The notes: generated by a model not told the origin, from the letters alone. Shown: positions 51,768 to 60,602, counted from the stretch's first letter. The stretch is 64,000 bases of DNA from Methylobacterium sp. AMS5 (GCF_001542815.1 NZ_CP006992.1:592501-656500); one strand, 5' to 3'. Program-made: numbers and translations.

Positions 51768-53945
51768 ATGAAGCGCCGCGAGGCGCTCGGCCTCTATCCC
51801 CTGCGTGACCTGCGCCTTCGTGCGGACGACGCCTGGAGCGCGACCGGCCCCGATCCGGTCTTCGCGCTCGGCCCGGCGGACGCGGTGTCGGCCCTGTCGG
51901 GCCAACGCATCCGCATCCGCTGCCGTCCGGATTCGGTGCGTCCGGTGCTCGCGGTCGAGGCGCAGGGCGAGGCCGAGTTGCGCCGCTACCGGCTCACCGT
52001 GCGGGCGGACGGCACCGACGACCTGATCCGCCTGCCGCCCGGCACACGCGCGCTGCGCCTGGAGGCCGCCGAGGCGGGCCCGCGCTTCCGCCTCGACGCG
52101 GTGCGGATCGCGCCGGCGGACCGGATCGAGGCGGCCGTCCTGTCCGCTCGAAAGATCATCGAACGGTTGCCGCCGCAGGAACGTCGGCCGCTGCGCCTCC
52201 TGCGGCGCGCCGTCGGCCTCCTGCGCAGCGTGCCGCCGGGCGAAATCTGGCGCCGCCTCACCCGCGCCGCCCAGACCCGTCGTCCGCCCGCCACGTACGC
52301 CGCTTGGATTCAGGCGGTGGAAGCCAAGGCCCTGCCCTCCATCGAGACGATGCGCGCGCAGCTCGGAGCCCTGCCGGAGCGCCCGCGGATCTCTCTGCTG
52401 GTGGCGGGCGGCGACGATCCGGTCCAGCTCGGGGAGACGGTCGAGAGCCTGCGGGCGCAGGTCTACCCGGATTGGGAATTGTGCCTCGCCGCGGCACCAT
52501 CGGCGGCACTCGAGGCGCTGGCGACGGAGGACGGCCGCATCCGTCTGCTCCCGCCCGCGAAAAGCAAAGCGGCCTCCCTTGATGCGGCGCTGGCGCAGGC
52601 GCGCGGCCCCTATCTCGCCCCGATGGAGCCCGGCGCCCGGCTTGCGCCGCAGGCGCTTCTCGCCCTCGTCCGGCGGCTCGCCCGCGAGCCCGATCTCGAC
52701 CTGCTCTACACGGATGAGGATCGGATCGGGCCGGACGGCGAGCGCTGCGATCCGCATTTCAAGCCGGGCTGGTCGCCCGAGACGCTGGAGAGCAGCTTCT
52801 ACATCGGCGGGCTTGCTCTCTACCGGACCGCCCTGGTGCGGACGGTCGGCGGCTTTCCGAGCGAGAGCGAGGGCGCGGCCGATTACGACCTCGCGCTCCG
52901 CGTGACGGAGCGCAGCGAGCGCGTCGGCCACATCCCGCAGGTGCTCTGCCATCGCCGCGCCGCCGCGCCCGACCCGGAGGCCGCCGCCCGCGCGCTCGCC
53001 GGACGCGCCCGGCGCACCGGTGGGCTCGATGCCGTCCGCGCGCTCGGCCCCGTGCATTTCGCCCTGCGGCGCGCGCTCGCGACCCGCCCGCTCGTCTCCC
53101 TCGTGATCCCGACCGCCGGGCGCGACAGCCTCATCGGCGGGCGCCCTATCGATCTGCTCGCCGCCTGCCTCGCCAGCATCCGCGAGACCGGCACTTACGA
53201 CAACATCGAGATCGTGGCGGTGGATAACGGCGACCTGCGCCCGCAGACGCGGGCCGCTGTCGAGCGGTTCGGGGCGCGCACCGTCACCTGGGACAAGCCG
53301 GTCTTCAACGTCGCCGCCAAGATGAATCTCGGCGCAAGGGCGGCGAGCGGCGAGGTTCTGGTGTTCCTCAACGACGACATCAGCGTCATCACGCCGGACT
53401 GGATCGAGGCGATGCTGGCGCAGCTCGCCATCCCCGGCGTCGGCGCGGTCGGCCCCAAGCTCCTGTTCGAGGACGGCAGCCTTCAGCATGCCGGCGTGGT
53501 CTTCGGCGAGGGTCTGCCCGACCATGTCCGCCGTGGCTTCCCCGGTGACGACGCCGGGTATCACGGCTCGAGTCTGGCCAACCGCAACTACCTCGCCGTG
53601 ACCGGCGCCTGCGTGATGGTGGGCCAAGCCGAGTTCGAGGCGATTCAGGGCTTCGACGAGGCATACGCCATCAATTACAACGACATCGACCTCTGCCTGC
53701 GGCTCGGCGAGCGGGGCCTGCGCACCGTCTATTGCGCCGAGGCGAGCCTGCACCATTACGAGAGCCGCAACCGCATCCCCACGGTCGATCCGGCCGAGCA
53801 GGCGCGCTTCCGCAAGCGCTGGGGGAGGCGGCTCGCCCGCGACCCGTATTACCCGGACCCGTTCGGGATCCGGCCGCCCGCCTTCACGCTCGACGCCGAG
53901 CGGTTTCCGGCAGCATGGCAGCGCATGGTAGAGGCGTGGCGATGA
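51768..53945 (+). CDS. Large family 2 glycosyltransferase with N-terminal beta domain
   Basis: A 725-residue protein. Residues 1-190 are a beta-rich domain of unknown type followed by helical linker. Residues about 203-390 hold a degenerate GT-A-like unit with a DxD-type motif (LLYTDEDRIGPDGE, near 315). Residues about 443-690 are a full GT2 domain: VSLVIPTAGRDSLIGG, IVAVDNGD, FLNDDISVITPDWI (DxD) and FDEAYAINYNDIDLCLRLGERG. It is the first gene of the sugar cluster. ATG 51768 is fixed as the nearest start that keeps the domain whole. Similar two-GT proteins build rhamnan-type O-chains. Confidence 0.88.
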   Translation: MKRREALGLYPLRDLRLRADDAWSATGPDPVFALGPADAVSALSGQRIRIRCRPDSVRPVLAVEAQGEAELRRYRLTVRADGTDDLIRLPPGTRALRLEAAEAGPRFRLDAVRIAPADRIEAAVLSARKIIERLPPQERRPLRLLRRAVGLLRSVPPGEIWRRLTRAAQTRRPPATYAAWIQAVEAKALPSIETMRAQLGALPERPRISLLVAGGDDPVQLGETVESLRAQVYPDWELCLAAAPSAALEALATEDGRIRLLPPAKSKAASLDAALAQARGPYLAPMEPGARLAPQALLALVRRLAREPDLDLLYTDEDRIGPDGERCDPHFKPGWSPETLESSFYIGGLALYRTALVRTVGGFPSESEGAADYDLALRVTERSERVGHIPQVLCHRRAAAPDPEAAARALAGRARRTGGLDAVRALGPVHFALRRALATRPLVSLVIPTAGRDSLIGGRPIDLLAACLASIRETGTYDNIEIVAVDNGDLRPQTRAAVERFGARTVTWDKPVFNVAAKMNLGARAASGEVLVFLNDDISVITPDWIEAMLAQLAIPGVGAVGPKLLFEDGSLQHAGVVFGEGLPDHVRRGFPGDDAGYHGSSLANRNYLAVTGACVMVGQAEFEAIQGFDEAYAINYNDIDLCLRLGERGLRTVYCAEASLHHYESRNRIPTVDPAEQARFRKRWGRRLARDPYYPDPFGIRPPAFTLDAERFPAAWQRMVEAWR

Positions 53946-53976
53946 TGACGACGACAGACAGACCCGGAGATCAACC

Positions 53977-54744
53977 GTGAAGGCCGTGATCCTCGCGGGC
54001 GGGCTCGGCACGCGGCTCTCGGAGGAGACCGTGGTGCGTCCCAAGCCGATGCTGGAAATCGGCGGACGGCCGATCCTCTGGCACATCATGCAGATCTTTG
54101 CCGCCCACGGCGTGACCGAGTTCGTGATCTGCCTTGGCTACAAGGGCTACGTCATCAAGGAGTTTTTCCTCAATTACCGCTTGCACTTGAGCGACGTCAC
54201 GCTCGATCTCGGACGGGGCGACGTCCAGTTCCATCGCTCGGCGGCCGAGGACTGGAAGGTCTCGCTGATCGAGACCGGCGACGCCACCATGACCGGCGGG
54301 CGCCTCAGGCGGGTGCGCGACTATCTCGGCGAGGACGATTTCTTCATGACCTACGGCGACGGCGTCGCCGATATCGACCTCACGCAGCTCGCCGCCTTCC
54401 ACCGGGCGCACGGGCGCCTCGCAACGCTGACGGCGGTGGTGCCGCCGGGCCGCTTCGGCGCGCTCGACCTCGCGGGCGACGCAGTGCGCAGCTTCCGCGA
54501 GAAGCCGGCGGGCGACGGCGCGACCATCAATGGCGGTTTCTTCGTGCTGTCTCCCAAGGTGCTCGACCGGATCGAGGGCGACGCCACCGTGTGGGAGAGC
54601 GGCCCTCTGGAGAGCCTCGCCCGCGACGGCCAGCTCCACGCCTACCATCATCACGGCTTCTGGCAGGCGATGGACACCCTGCGCGACAAGAAGCACCTCG
54701 AAGAACTCTGGGCCCGCGGCGACGCGCCCTGGAAGGTGTGGTGA
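53977..54744 (+). CDS. rfbF: Glucose-1-phosphate cytidylyltransferase
   Basis: A 255-residue nucleotidyltransferase of normal RfbF length. GGLGTRLSEET at 8-18 is the nucleotide-binding loop, KPMLEIGGRPILWHIM at 23-38 is near-invariant, and the CTP-specific tail has HHHGFWQAMDTLRDKK near 225. It makes CDP-glucose from CTP and glucose-1-phosphate, the first step of CDP-deoxysugar synthesis. GTG 53977 is 31 bases after the glycosyltransferase stop, and the gene overlaps rfbG (TGATG at 54742). Confidence 0.95.
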   Translation: MKAVILAGGLGTRLSEETVVRPKPMLEIGGRPILWHIMQIFAAHGVTEFVICLGYKGYVIKEFFLNYRLHLSDVTLDLGRGDVQFHRSAAEDWKVSLIETGDATMTGGRLRRVRDYLGEDDFFMTYGDGVADIDLTQLAAFHRAHGRLATLTAVVPPGRFGALDLAGDAVRSFREKPAGDGATINGGFFVLSPKVLDRIEGDATVWESGPLESLARDGQLHAYHHHGFWQAMDTLRDKKHLEELWARGDAPWKVW

Positions 54745-55850
54745 TGGGTGCGCTCAACCCCGATCCTGCCTTCTGGGCGGGTAAGCGCGTGCTGCTCACC
54801 GGGCATACCGGTTTCAAGGGCGCGTGGCTGAGCCTGTGGCTCGCCCGCCTCGGCGCCCGCGTCACCGGCTTTGCTCTCCTCCCTGAGACGCGGCCGAACC
54901 TGTTCGAGGCGATCGGATTTCCGTCCGACGACTCGCGCATCGCCGACATCCGCGACTTGCCGGCGCTCACGGCGGCCATGGCGGCTGCCGAGCCCGAAAT
55001 CGTGATCCACATGGCGGCACAGGCCCTGGTGCGGCCCTCCTATGTCGATCCGGTCGGCACCTTTGCAGTCAACACCATGGGCACCGTTCACCTACTGGAA
55101 GCGGTGCGGTCGGCGCCGAGCGTGCGCGCCGTGGTCATCGTGACGAGCGACAAGGCCTACGAGAATCGCGAATGGCCCTATGCCTATCGCGAGACCGAGG
55201 CGATGGGCGGGCGCGATCCCTACAGCGCCTCGAAGGGCTGCGCCGAACTCGTCACGAGCGCCTACCGCGCCTCGTTCTTCGGCGCGGGCGGCCATCCGGC
55301 GCGGATCGCCAGCGCGCGGGCCGGCAACGTCATCGGCGGCGGCGATTGGTCCCTCGACCGGCTGATCCCGGATATCGTGCGCGCGTTCGAGGCCGGGGAA
55401 TCGGTCGAGATCCGCGCGCCGCACGCGATCCGCCCCTGGCAGCACGTGCTGGAACCGCTGGCCGGCTACCTGCGCCTCGCCGAATGCCTCGCAGGCGCCG
55501 ACGGCGCGGCCTTCGCAGAGGGCTGGAATCTCGGGCCGGCGGACGAGGATTGCCGGCCGGTCTCGTTCCTCGTGGAGCGGCTGGCGCGGGGCTGGGGCGG
55601 GGGGGCCGGCTGGCACCTCTCGCAGAAGCCTCATCCGCACGAGGCGACCTATCTCAAGGTCGATGCCTCCAAGGCTCGCGCCTGCCTCGGCTGGGACCGG
55701 CGGCTGACCCTCGACATGGCGCTCGATTGGACCGCCGCTTGGTACCGCGCGGTCGCTTCCGGCGCCGATCCCCGCGCTCTGGCCGAGGCCGAGATCGCGC
55801 GCTACGAGGCGCTGGGCCAGCCTGGAGCAAAAGCCGGAGTCCCAGCGTGA
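54744..55850 (+). CDS. rfbG: CDP-glucose 4,6-dehydratase
   Basis: A 368-residue extended SDR. NAD-binding GHTGFKGAWLS lies near 20-30, and catalytic YSASKGCAE is near 158-166 with the Ser/Thr of VTSDKAYEN before it. RPWQHVLEPLAGYLRLAE near 232 is diagnostic for RfbG. It converts CDP-glucose to CDP-4-keto-6-deoxyglucose. The start overlaps the rfbF stop and the stop overlaps the methyltransferase start, so all are coupled. Confidence 0.95.
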   Translation: MGALNPDPAFWAGKRVLLTGHTGFKGAWLSLWLARLGARVTGFALLPETRPNLFEAIGFPSDDSRIADIRDLPALTAAMAAAEPEIVIHMAAQALVRPSYVDPVGTFAVNTMGTVHLLEAVRSAPSVRAVVIVTSDKAYENREWPYAYRETEAMGGRDPYSASKGCAELVTSAYRASFFGAGGHPARIASARAGNVIGGGDWSLDRLIPDIVRAFEAGESVEIRAPHAIRPWQHVLEPLAGYLRLAECLAGADGAAFAEGWNLGPADEDCRPVSFLVERLARGWGGGAGWHLSQKPHPHEATYLKVDASKARACLGWDRRLTLDMALDWTAAWYRAVASGADPRALAEAEIARYEALGQPGAKAGVPA

Positions 55851-57076
55851 CCGCCCCGATCTGCCGCGCCTGCGGCGCCGCCCTCACCCGGACCTTCTGC
55901 GATCTCGGCCTGTCGCCGCTCGCCAATTCCTACGTCACGCCGGAACGGCGCCACCGGGGCGAGATCTTCCACCCGCTCCACGCCTATGTCTGCGACGCCT
56001 GCTGGCTGGTGCAACTCGAAGCCTTCGAGAGCCCCGAGGCGATCTTTTCGGATTACGCCTACTTCTCCGGCTTCTCCGCCGGCTGGCTGCGCCACGCCGA
56101 GGCTTACGTCGCCGCGATGATCGAGCGCTTCGGCTTGAGCGCCGAGAGCAAGGTCGTCGAAGTCGCGAGCAACGACGGCTACCTGCTGCAATACTTCGTC
56201 GCCCGTGGCGTGCCGGTGCTCGGGGTCGAGCCGGCGGCCAACGTCGCCCGCGTCGCCGTCGAGCGCGGCGTGCCCACGGAGATCGCCTTCTTCGGCCGCG
56301 AGACCGCCCGGCGCCTCGCCGCAGCGGGCCACAAGGCGGATCTGACGGCGGCCAACAACGTGCTCGCCCACGTGCCCGACATCCTCGATTTCGCGGCGGG
56401 CTTCGCCGAGATCCTGAAGCCGGAGGGCGTGGCGACCTTCGAGTTCCCGCACCTCCTGCGGATGATCGAGCATCGGCAGTTCGACACGATCTACCACGAG
56501 CACTTCTCCTACCTCTCGCTCGGCGTGGTCATCGGCATCCTGCGCCAGCACGGCTTGCGGGTGTTCGATGTCGAGGAATGGCCGACCCATGGCGGCTCGC
56601 TGCGCGTCTTCGCCTGCCACGAGGCCGCCGCGCACGCGCCGACGCCGGAGTTGGAGCGAGTGATGCTCAGCGAGTGGGGGGCGAACCTGTTCGACCCCTC
56701 CGGCTATGCCGGCTTCGGGCGGGCGGTGGCCGAGATCAAATGCGCGGCGCTCCGCTTCCTGATCGAGGAGCGGGCCGCGGGCCGAACGGTCTGCGCCTAC
56801 GGTGCGGCGGCCAAGGGCAACACCTTCCTCAACTATTGCGGGATCGGCCCGGAGTTGATCCGGGCGGTGGCCGACCGCTCGCCGCACAAGCAGGGCACGT
56901 GGCTGCCCGGCAGCCGCATTCCCGTGGTCTCGCCCGACGAACTCCTGACGATGCGCCCCGATACGGTGCTGATCCTGCCCTGGAACCTCAAGGACGAGAT
57001 CGCTGGCGAGATGGCCGCGATCCGCGCATGGGGCGGACGCTTCGCCGTGGCGATCCCCGAACTGACGGTGTTCTGA
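55847..57076 (+). CDS. Zinc-binding C-methyltransferase for a nucleotide-linked keto sugar
   Basis: A 409-residue protein with the three-part layout of sugar C-methyltransferases such as TylCIII and NovU. An N-terminal zinc-binding domain has Cys6, 9, 49 and 52 (CRAC, CDAC). A SAM-binding Rossmann domain follows at about 95-215 (VVEVASNDGYLLQYF, GVEPAANVARVA). The C-terminal domain holds YGAAAKGNTFLNYCGI near 320 and the closing LPWNLKDEI. Family members methylate carbon next to the 4-keto group of a 6-deoxysugar. GTG 55847 overlaps the rfbG stop (GTGA). With rfbF and rfbG upstream, the substrate is most likely CDP-4-keto-6-deoxyglucose; the position of methylation (C-3 or C-5) cannot be read from the sequence. 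Confidence 0.87.
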   Translation: MTAPICRACGAALTRTFCDLGLSPLANSYVTPERRHRGEIFHPLHAYVCDACWLVQLEAFESPEAIFSDYAYFSGFSAGWLRHAEAYVAAMIERFGLSAESKVVEVASNDGYLLQYFVARGVPVLGVEPAANVARVAVERGVPTEIAFFGRETARRLAAAGHKADLTAANNVLAHVPDILDFAAGFAEILKPEGVATFEFPHLLRMIEHRQFDTIYHEHFSYLSLGVVIGILRQHGLRVFDVEEWPTHGGSLRVFACHEAAAHAPTPELERVMLSEWGANLFDPSGYAGFGRAVAEIKCAALRFLIEERAAGRTVCAYGAAAKGNTFLNYCGIGPELIRAVADRSPHKQGTWLPGSRIPVVSPDELLTMRPDTVLILPWNLKDEIAGEMAAIRAWGGRFAVAIPELTVF

Positions 57077-57101
57077 TGCCGCGGGTCCCTTCCGGCCGCA
57101 C

Positions 57102-57146
57102 CCTCATCGCGAGGGCTCCGCTTCGCGCCGCTACCTCAGGATGAGG
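57102..57146. repeat. Shortened copy of the dispersed palindromic repeat (copy C)
   Basis: CCTCATC at 57102 and CCTCAGGATGAGG ending at 57146 are the outer arms of the same family as 42612-42716, but the middle is reduced. It lies between the methyltransferase and epimerase genes, the only gap over 100 bases inside the sugar cluster. Confidence 0.7.
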
Positions 57147-57193
57147 TCGAGGGTGGGATCGGCCATGCCTTCGCAACCAAGCACACGCATCTC

Positions 57194-57727
57194 ATGATCT
57201 TCCAGGAACTCGCGCTGCCCGGCTTGTTCCGCGTCGTGCCAGAGCCGCACGCGGACGAGCGCGGCTTCTTCGCCCGCACCCAGTGCGAGAGCAAATTCGC
57301 GGAGCGCGGGCTGGTCGGGCGCTTCGCGCAGTCGAGCGTGTCGTTCAATCATCGCCGCGGCACCGTGCGCGGGATGCATTTTTCGAAGTTGCCCCACGCC
57401 GAGACGAAGCTCGTGCGCTGTACCGGCGGCGCGATCCACGACGCGGTGATCGACCTGCGGCCCGATTCGCCGACCTATCTCCGCACCGCGTCCGTGACGC
57501 TCTCGGCCGCGAACCGCCACGCCCTCTACATCCCGGCGGGCCTCGCCCACGGCTTCCAGACACTGAGCGACGATGCCGAGATCCTCTACATGATCGACCG
57601 GCCCTTCGTGGCCTCCGCCGCGGACGGCGTTCGATGGGACGATCCCGCTTTCGGGCTCGCGTGGCCCGAGCCGGTCACCGTCATCGCACCGCGCGACCTC
57701 GCCTTTCCCGATTGGACGGGGCGGTGA
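57194..57727 (+). CDS. dTDP-4-dehydrorhamnose 3,5-epimerase family protein (RfbC/RmlC-like)
   Basis: A 177-residue cupin enzyme of RmlC length with its catalytic set: His62 in VRGMHF, Asp87/Arg89 after HDAVIDLR, and Tyr132 in EILYMID. The residues after RGMHF (SKLPHAETK) differ from the classical RGLHYQ...QAKLVR pattern only slightly. In this cluster the substrate is probably the CDP-4-keto sugar rather than the dTDP one. The gene is followed, with 4-base overlap, by the reductase (GTGA at 57724). Confidence 0.9.
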   Translation: MIFQELALPGLFRVVPEPHADERGFFARTQCESKFAERGLVGRFAQSSVSFNHRRGTVRGMHFSKLPHAETKLVRCTGGAIHDAVIDLRPDSPTYLRTASVTLSAANRHALYIPAGLAHGFQTLSDDAEILYMIDRPFVASAADGVRWDDPAFGLAWPEPVTVIAPRDLAFPDWTGR

Positions 57728-58689
57728 AGCGGGTTCTCGTCACCGGAGGGGCCGGCTTCGTCGGCCGCCACGCGGTCGCCGCTTTGGCCTCTCGCGGCTT
57801 CGAGATTCACGCCATCGGCCGGACCGCGCCGGAGGGTGTCCACGCCTTCCACGCCGCCGACCTGCTCGATCCGGCCCAGCGCCGGACTGCCGTGCAGGCG
57901 GCCTCGGCGAGCCACCTGCTCCACCTCGCTTGGGTCACCACACCCGGCCGCTACTGGCAGGCGCCGGACAACCTCGACTGGACCACCGCCAGCCTCGACC
58001 TCGTGCGGACGTTCCGCGAGGCGGGCGGTACCCGCGCCGTGGTGGCCGGGACGTGTGCCGAGTACGATTGGACGGGGATCGCCGAAGCCCTCTCCGCGCG
58101 TGCGGGGAGAGGGGATGCAGCGGCGATCCGGGAGAGCCTCGTTGAATCCGCTCACTGCTGCCCGGCGACCCTCTACGGCGCCGCCAAGGACGGCCTGCGC
58201 CGCATCCTGCAAGCCTACGCGGCAACCGCCGGCCTCTCCCTCGGCTGGGCGCGATTGTTCTACCTCTACGGTCCCGGCGAGACGCCGGGCCGGCTCGTCG
58301 GCGATGCGGCGCGGGCGCTGCTCACGGGCCAGCGTCTCGCCACCAGCGAGGGCCGGCAGCGGCGCGACTTTCTCCATGTCGCCGATGCCGGCGCGGCCTT
58401 CGCGGCCCTGCTCGACTCGGACGTCGTGGGCCCGGTCAATCTCGGCTCGGGCGAAGCGGTTCCGGTGCGCAAAATCCTGGAAACGATCGGTGCGCTGACC
58501 GGACGCCCCGATCTGATCGATTTCGGCGCCCGCCCACTCGGCCCGACGGAGCCGGCCTGCATCGAGGCCGACATCCGGCGCCTGACGGACGAGGTCGGGT
58601 TTTCCCCGCGCTACAGTCTGGAACAGGGCTTGGCGCAAACCGTCGCGACTTGGCGCGCCGGGCTCAGCAATGCGGCATCAGTCCCTTGA
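57724..58689 (+). CDS. NAD-dependent epimerase/dehydratase (probable 4-ketoreductase) with a small repeat inside
   Basis: A 321-residue extended SDR. NAD(P)-binding GGAGFVGRH lies at 8-16, and Tyr151/Lys155 in LYGAAKDG form the catalytic YxxxK. RRDFLHVADAGAAFAAL near 217 and NLGSGEAVPVRKI near 240 are typical. It likely reduces the 4-keto group to finish the sugar. A 26-bp palindrome at 58088-58113 codes residues 122-130 (EALSARAGRGD), a loop just before the active site. GTG 57724 overlaps the epimerase stop. Its 3' end overlaps the convergent response-regulator gene by 26 bases. Confidence 0.88.
   Translation: MKRVLVTGGAGFVGRHAVAALASRGFEIHAIGRTAPEGVHAFHAADLLDPAQRRTAVQAASASHLLHLAWVTTPGRYWQAPDNLDWTTASLDLVRTFREAGGTRAVVAGTCAEYDWTGIAEALSARAGRGDAAAIRESLVESAHCCPATLYGAAKDGLRRILQAYAATAGLSLGWARLFYLYGPGETPGRLVGDAARALLTGQRLATSEGRQRRDFLHVADAGAAFAALLDSDVVGPVNLGSGEAVPVRKILETIGALTGRPDLIDFGARPLGPTEPACIEADIRRLTDEVGFSPRYSLEQGLAQTVATWRAGLSNAASVP
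58088..58113. repeat. Palindrome of the in-gene repeat family inside the reductase gene
   Basis: CCCTCTCCGCG-N4-GCGGGGAGAGGG at 58088-58113 matches the two 26-bp ends of the 40500-40681 element except for a few bases. It is a single palindrome without partner, in frame in the reductase gene. Confidence 0.75.
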
Positions 58690-59062
58690 GCCGGGCCAGG
58701 ATATCCTCGCCCGCGCAGGGGCGGGCGATGAACTGCGCGCCCTCCGGCATGCGCTCGGGGTCGGGCGAGGCGCGGCCGGACACGATCAGGATCGGCAGGT
58801 TCGGCCGCGCCTGGGCGACGGAATTGGCCAGATCGAAGCCATCGACCCGGCCCGAGAGCTGCACATCCGTGACGAGGCCGCAGATGTCGGGCCGGGCCTG
58901 AAGGATGGAAAGTGCGCGCTCGGCAGAGGCGCATTGCACGGTGTCGTAGCCGCCCTCCTCCAGCACGTCGCCGAGGTCCATGATGGTCAGGGCCTCGTCC
59001 TCGACGATGAGGATGACGGGACGGTCGGCTTCCGGATTCGTCGTCTCGGTCTGGCTCGCCAC
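58664..59062 (-). CDS. Receiver-only response regulator
   Basis: A 132-residue CheY-like protein. The acidic pair is in VEDEAL (Glu21, Asp22), the phospho-acceptor Asp66 in LVTDVQLSG, and the Ser after ILIVS is present. The usual Lys of the last strand (normally a KP pair) is Arg here (FIARPCAG), which may alter phosphorylation chemistry. There is no output domain. GTG 59062 follows ggagagcg; the upstream ATG 59137 would add 25 unlikely residues. It overlaps the reductase gene's end convergently. Confidence 0.85.
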   Translation of the reverse strand: MASQTETTNPEADRPVILIVEDEALTIMDLGDVLEEGGYDTVQCASAERALSILQARPDICGLVTDVQLSGRVDGFDLANSVAQARPNLPILIVSGRASPDPERMPEGAQFIARPCAGEDILARLKGLMPHC

Positions 59063-59117
59063 CTTACGCTCTCCCCAATTTGCTCCAGCGGCCCAAGATG
59101 TTCGCAGACTTTTTGTT

Positions 59118-59185
59118 GACAGACTCAGCCTGCCCACAGACCTGGCCCGCTCACAGACTTAGCCTGCTCACAGGCTTGGCCGTTT
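59118..59185. repeat. Four imperfect 17-bp tandem repeats
   Basis: Units at 59118, 59135, 59152 and 59169, each 17 bases, share the pattern CACAGACTTAGCCTGCT with a few changes (the first begins GACAGACT, the fourth CACAGGCT). They lie upstream of the response-regulator gene, in the gap before bioA. Confidence 0.8.
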
Positions 59186-59305
59186 CCCATGCCGGGAACC
59201 GCTGCGCTGCGATCATCCAACGAGTAACCCCGCTGCGGGTTGCAGGGTCCCGTGGTTCTCTGCGGGCAAGCTTCGCGCCACAGGGCCGATCGCGGCGCGC
59301 CGGCC

Positions 59306-60556
59306 TCATGTGACGGCCTCGGTCACCGCCGTCACCGCCGCGATCAGACGGTCGAGGTCGCCCGCTTCGATGGTGAGCGCCGGGGTGAGGTAGACGATGT
59401 CGCCGAACGGGCGCACCCAGACGCCGCGCTCGACGAAACGCCGCTTGAGGTCGGCAAGGTCGGGCGTACCCGCGAATTGCACCGCGCCGATGGCGCCGAG
59501 CACCCGAACGTCCCGCACACCGGGCAACCGGCTTAAGGGAGCGAGCCCCTCTTGCAGGCGCGCAGCGATGGCTTGGGCCTGCGCGAGGCGCGGCTCGGTC
59601 TCGAACAAATCGAGGCTGGCATTCGCCGCCGCGCAGGCGAGCGGGTTCGCCATGAAGGTCGGCCCGTGCATCAGCGCCGCCGATGCCTCGTCGGACCAGA
59701 AGGCGGAAAAGATCTCGGTGGTGGCGACCGTGGCGGCGAGCGCCATCGTGCCGCCGGTGAGCGCCTTCGACAGGCAGAGGATGTCGGGCACGATGCCGGC
59801 CTGCTCGCAGGCGAAGAGCGTCCCCGTGCGGCCGAACCCGGTAAAAATTTCGTCGGCGATGAGCGGCAGGCCGTGGCGGCGGGCCAGCCGCGCAACGGCG
59901 GCCAGGACCTCCGGCGGATGGATCAGCATCCCGCCCGCCCCCTGCACCAGGGGCTCGACGATCACCGCAGCGAGTTCGTGGCGGTGGCGGGCAAGGGCCG
60001 CATCGAGCGCCGCCTCGTCCTCGGCCGTGCGCGGCAGCGCGCAAAATATCTGAGCGGGAAGGTAGGCGCCGAAGCGGCGGTGCATCCCCTCCTCGGGGTC
60101 GCAGGCCGACATCGCGCCCATCGTGTCACCGTGATAGCCGCCGCGGAACGCGAGCACGCGGGTGCGGCCGGTCTCGCCGCGGTTGAGCCAGAGCTGCACC
60201 GCCATCTTCAGCCCGACCTCGACGGCGACCGAGCCGGAATCGGTGAAGAAGACGTGGTTGAGATCCCCCGGCAGCAGCGCGGCGAGGCGCGCGCCGAGCC
60301 GCTCGGCCGGGGCGTGAGTGAGCCCACCGAACATCACGTGCGGCATGCGCATGAGCTGGTCGGCCATCGCCGCGGCGATGTGCGGGTGATTGTAACCGTG
60401 CACCGCCGTCCACCACGAGGCGATGCCGTCGATGAGTTCGCGCCCGCCTTTCAGCGTGATGCGCGTGCCCCGTGTCGCGATCGCCTCCAGCGGCGGCGCG
60501 GCGGTTTTCATCTGGGTGTAGGGGCGCCAGAGGTGATGGTGTTCGAGCGCGGTCAT
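59306..60556 (-). CDS. bioA: Adenosylmethionine-8-amino-7-oxononanoate aminotransferase (BioA)
   Basis: A 416-residue class III aminotransferase of BioA length. HHLWRPYTQMK near the N-terminus is the BioA-specific start, SWWTAVHGYNHPHI near 50 shows the substrate residues, and LIADEIFTGFGRTG and the PLP lysine in LCLSKALTGGT are intact. It makes 7,8-diaminopelargonate in biotin synthesis, using SAM as amino donor. No other bio gene is nearby, so it seems to be a stand-alone unit in this window. ATG 60556 is the BioA start. Confidence 0.95.
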   Translation of the reverse strand: MTALEHHHLWRPYTQMKTAAPPLEAIATRGTRITLKGGRELIDGIASWWTAVHGYNHPHIAAAMADQLMRMPHVMFGGLTHAPAERLGARLAALLPGDLNHVFFTDSGSVAVEVGLKMAVQLWLNRGETGRTRVLAFRGGYHGDTMGAMSACDPEEGMHRRFGAYLPAQIFCALPRTAEDEAALDAALARHRHELAAVIVEPLVQGAGGMLIHPPEVLAAVARLARRHGLPLIADEIFTGFGRTGTLFACEQAGIVPDILCLSKALTGGTMALAATVATTEIFSAFWSDEASAALMHGPTFMANPLACAAANASLDLFETEPRLAQAQAIAARLQEGLAPLSRLPGVRDVRVLGAIGAVQFAGTPDLADLKRRFVERGVWVRPFGDIVYLTPALTIEAGDLDRLIAAVTAVTEAVT

Positions 60557-60602
60557 GCGCGGGGGATTGAGGGGTGGCGCTGACGGAGTCAAACGCGCCA
60601 CG

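Noticed and set aside
59118..59185. CRISPR array at the 17-bp repeats
   Set aside because: Units are directly adjacent without spacers, too short and imperfect, and no cas gene is present.
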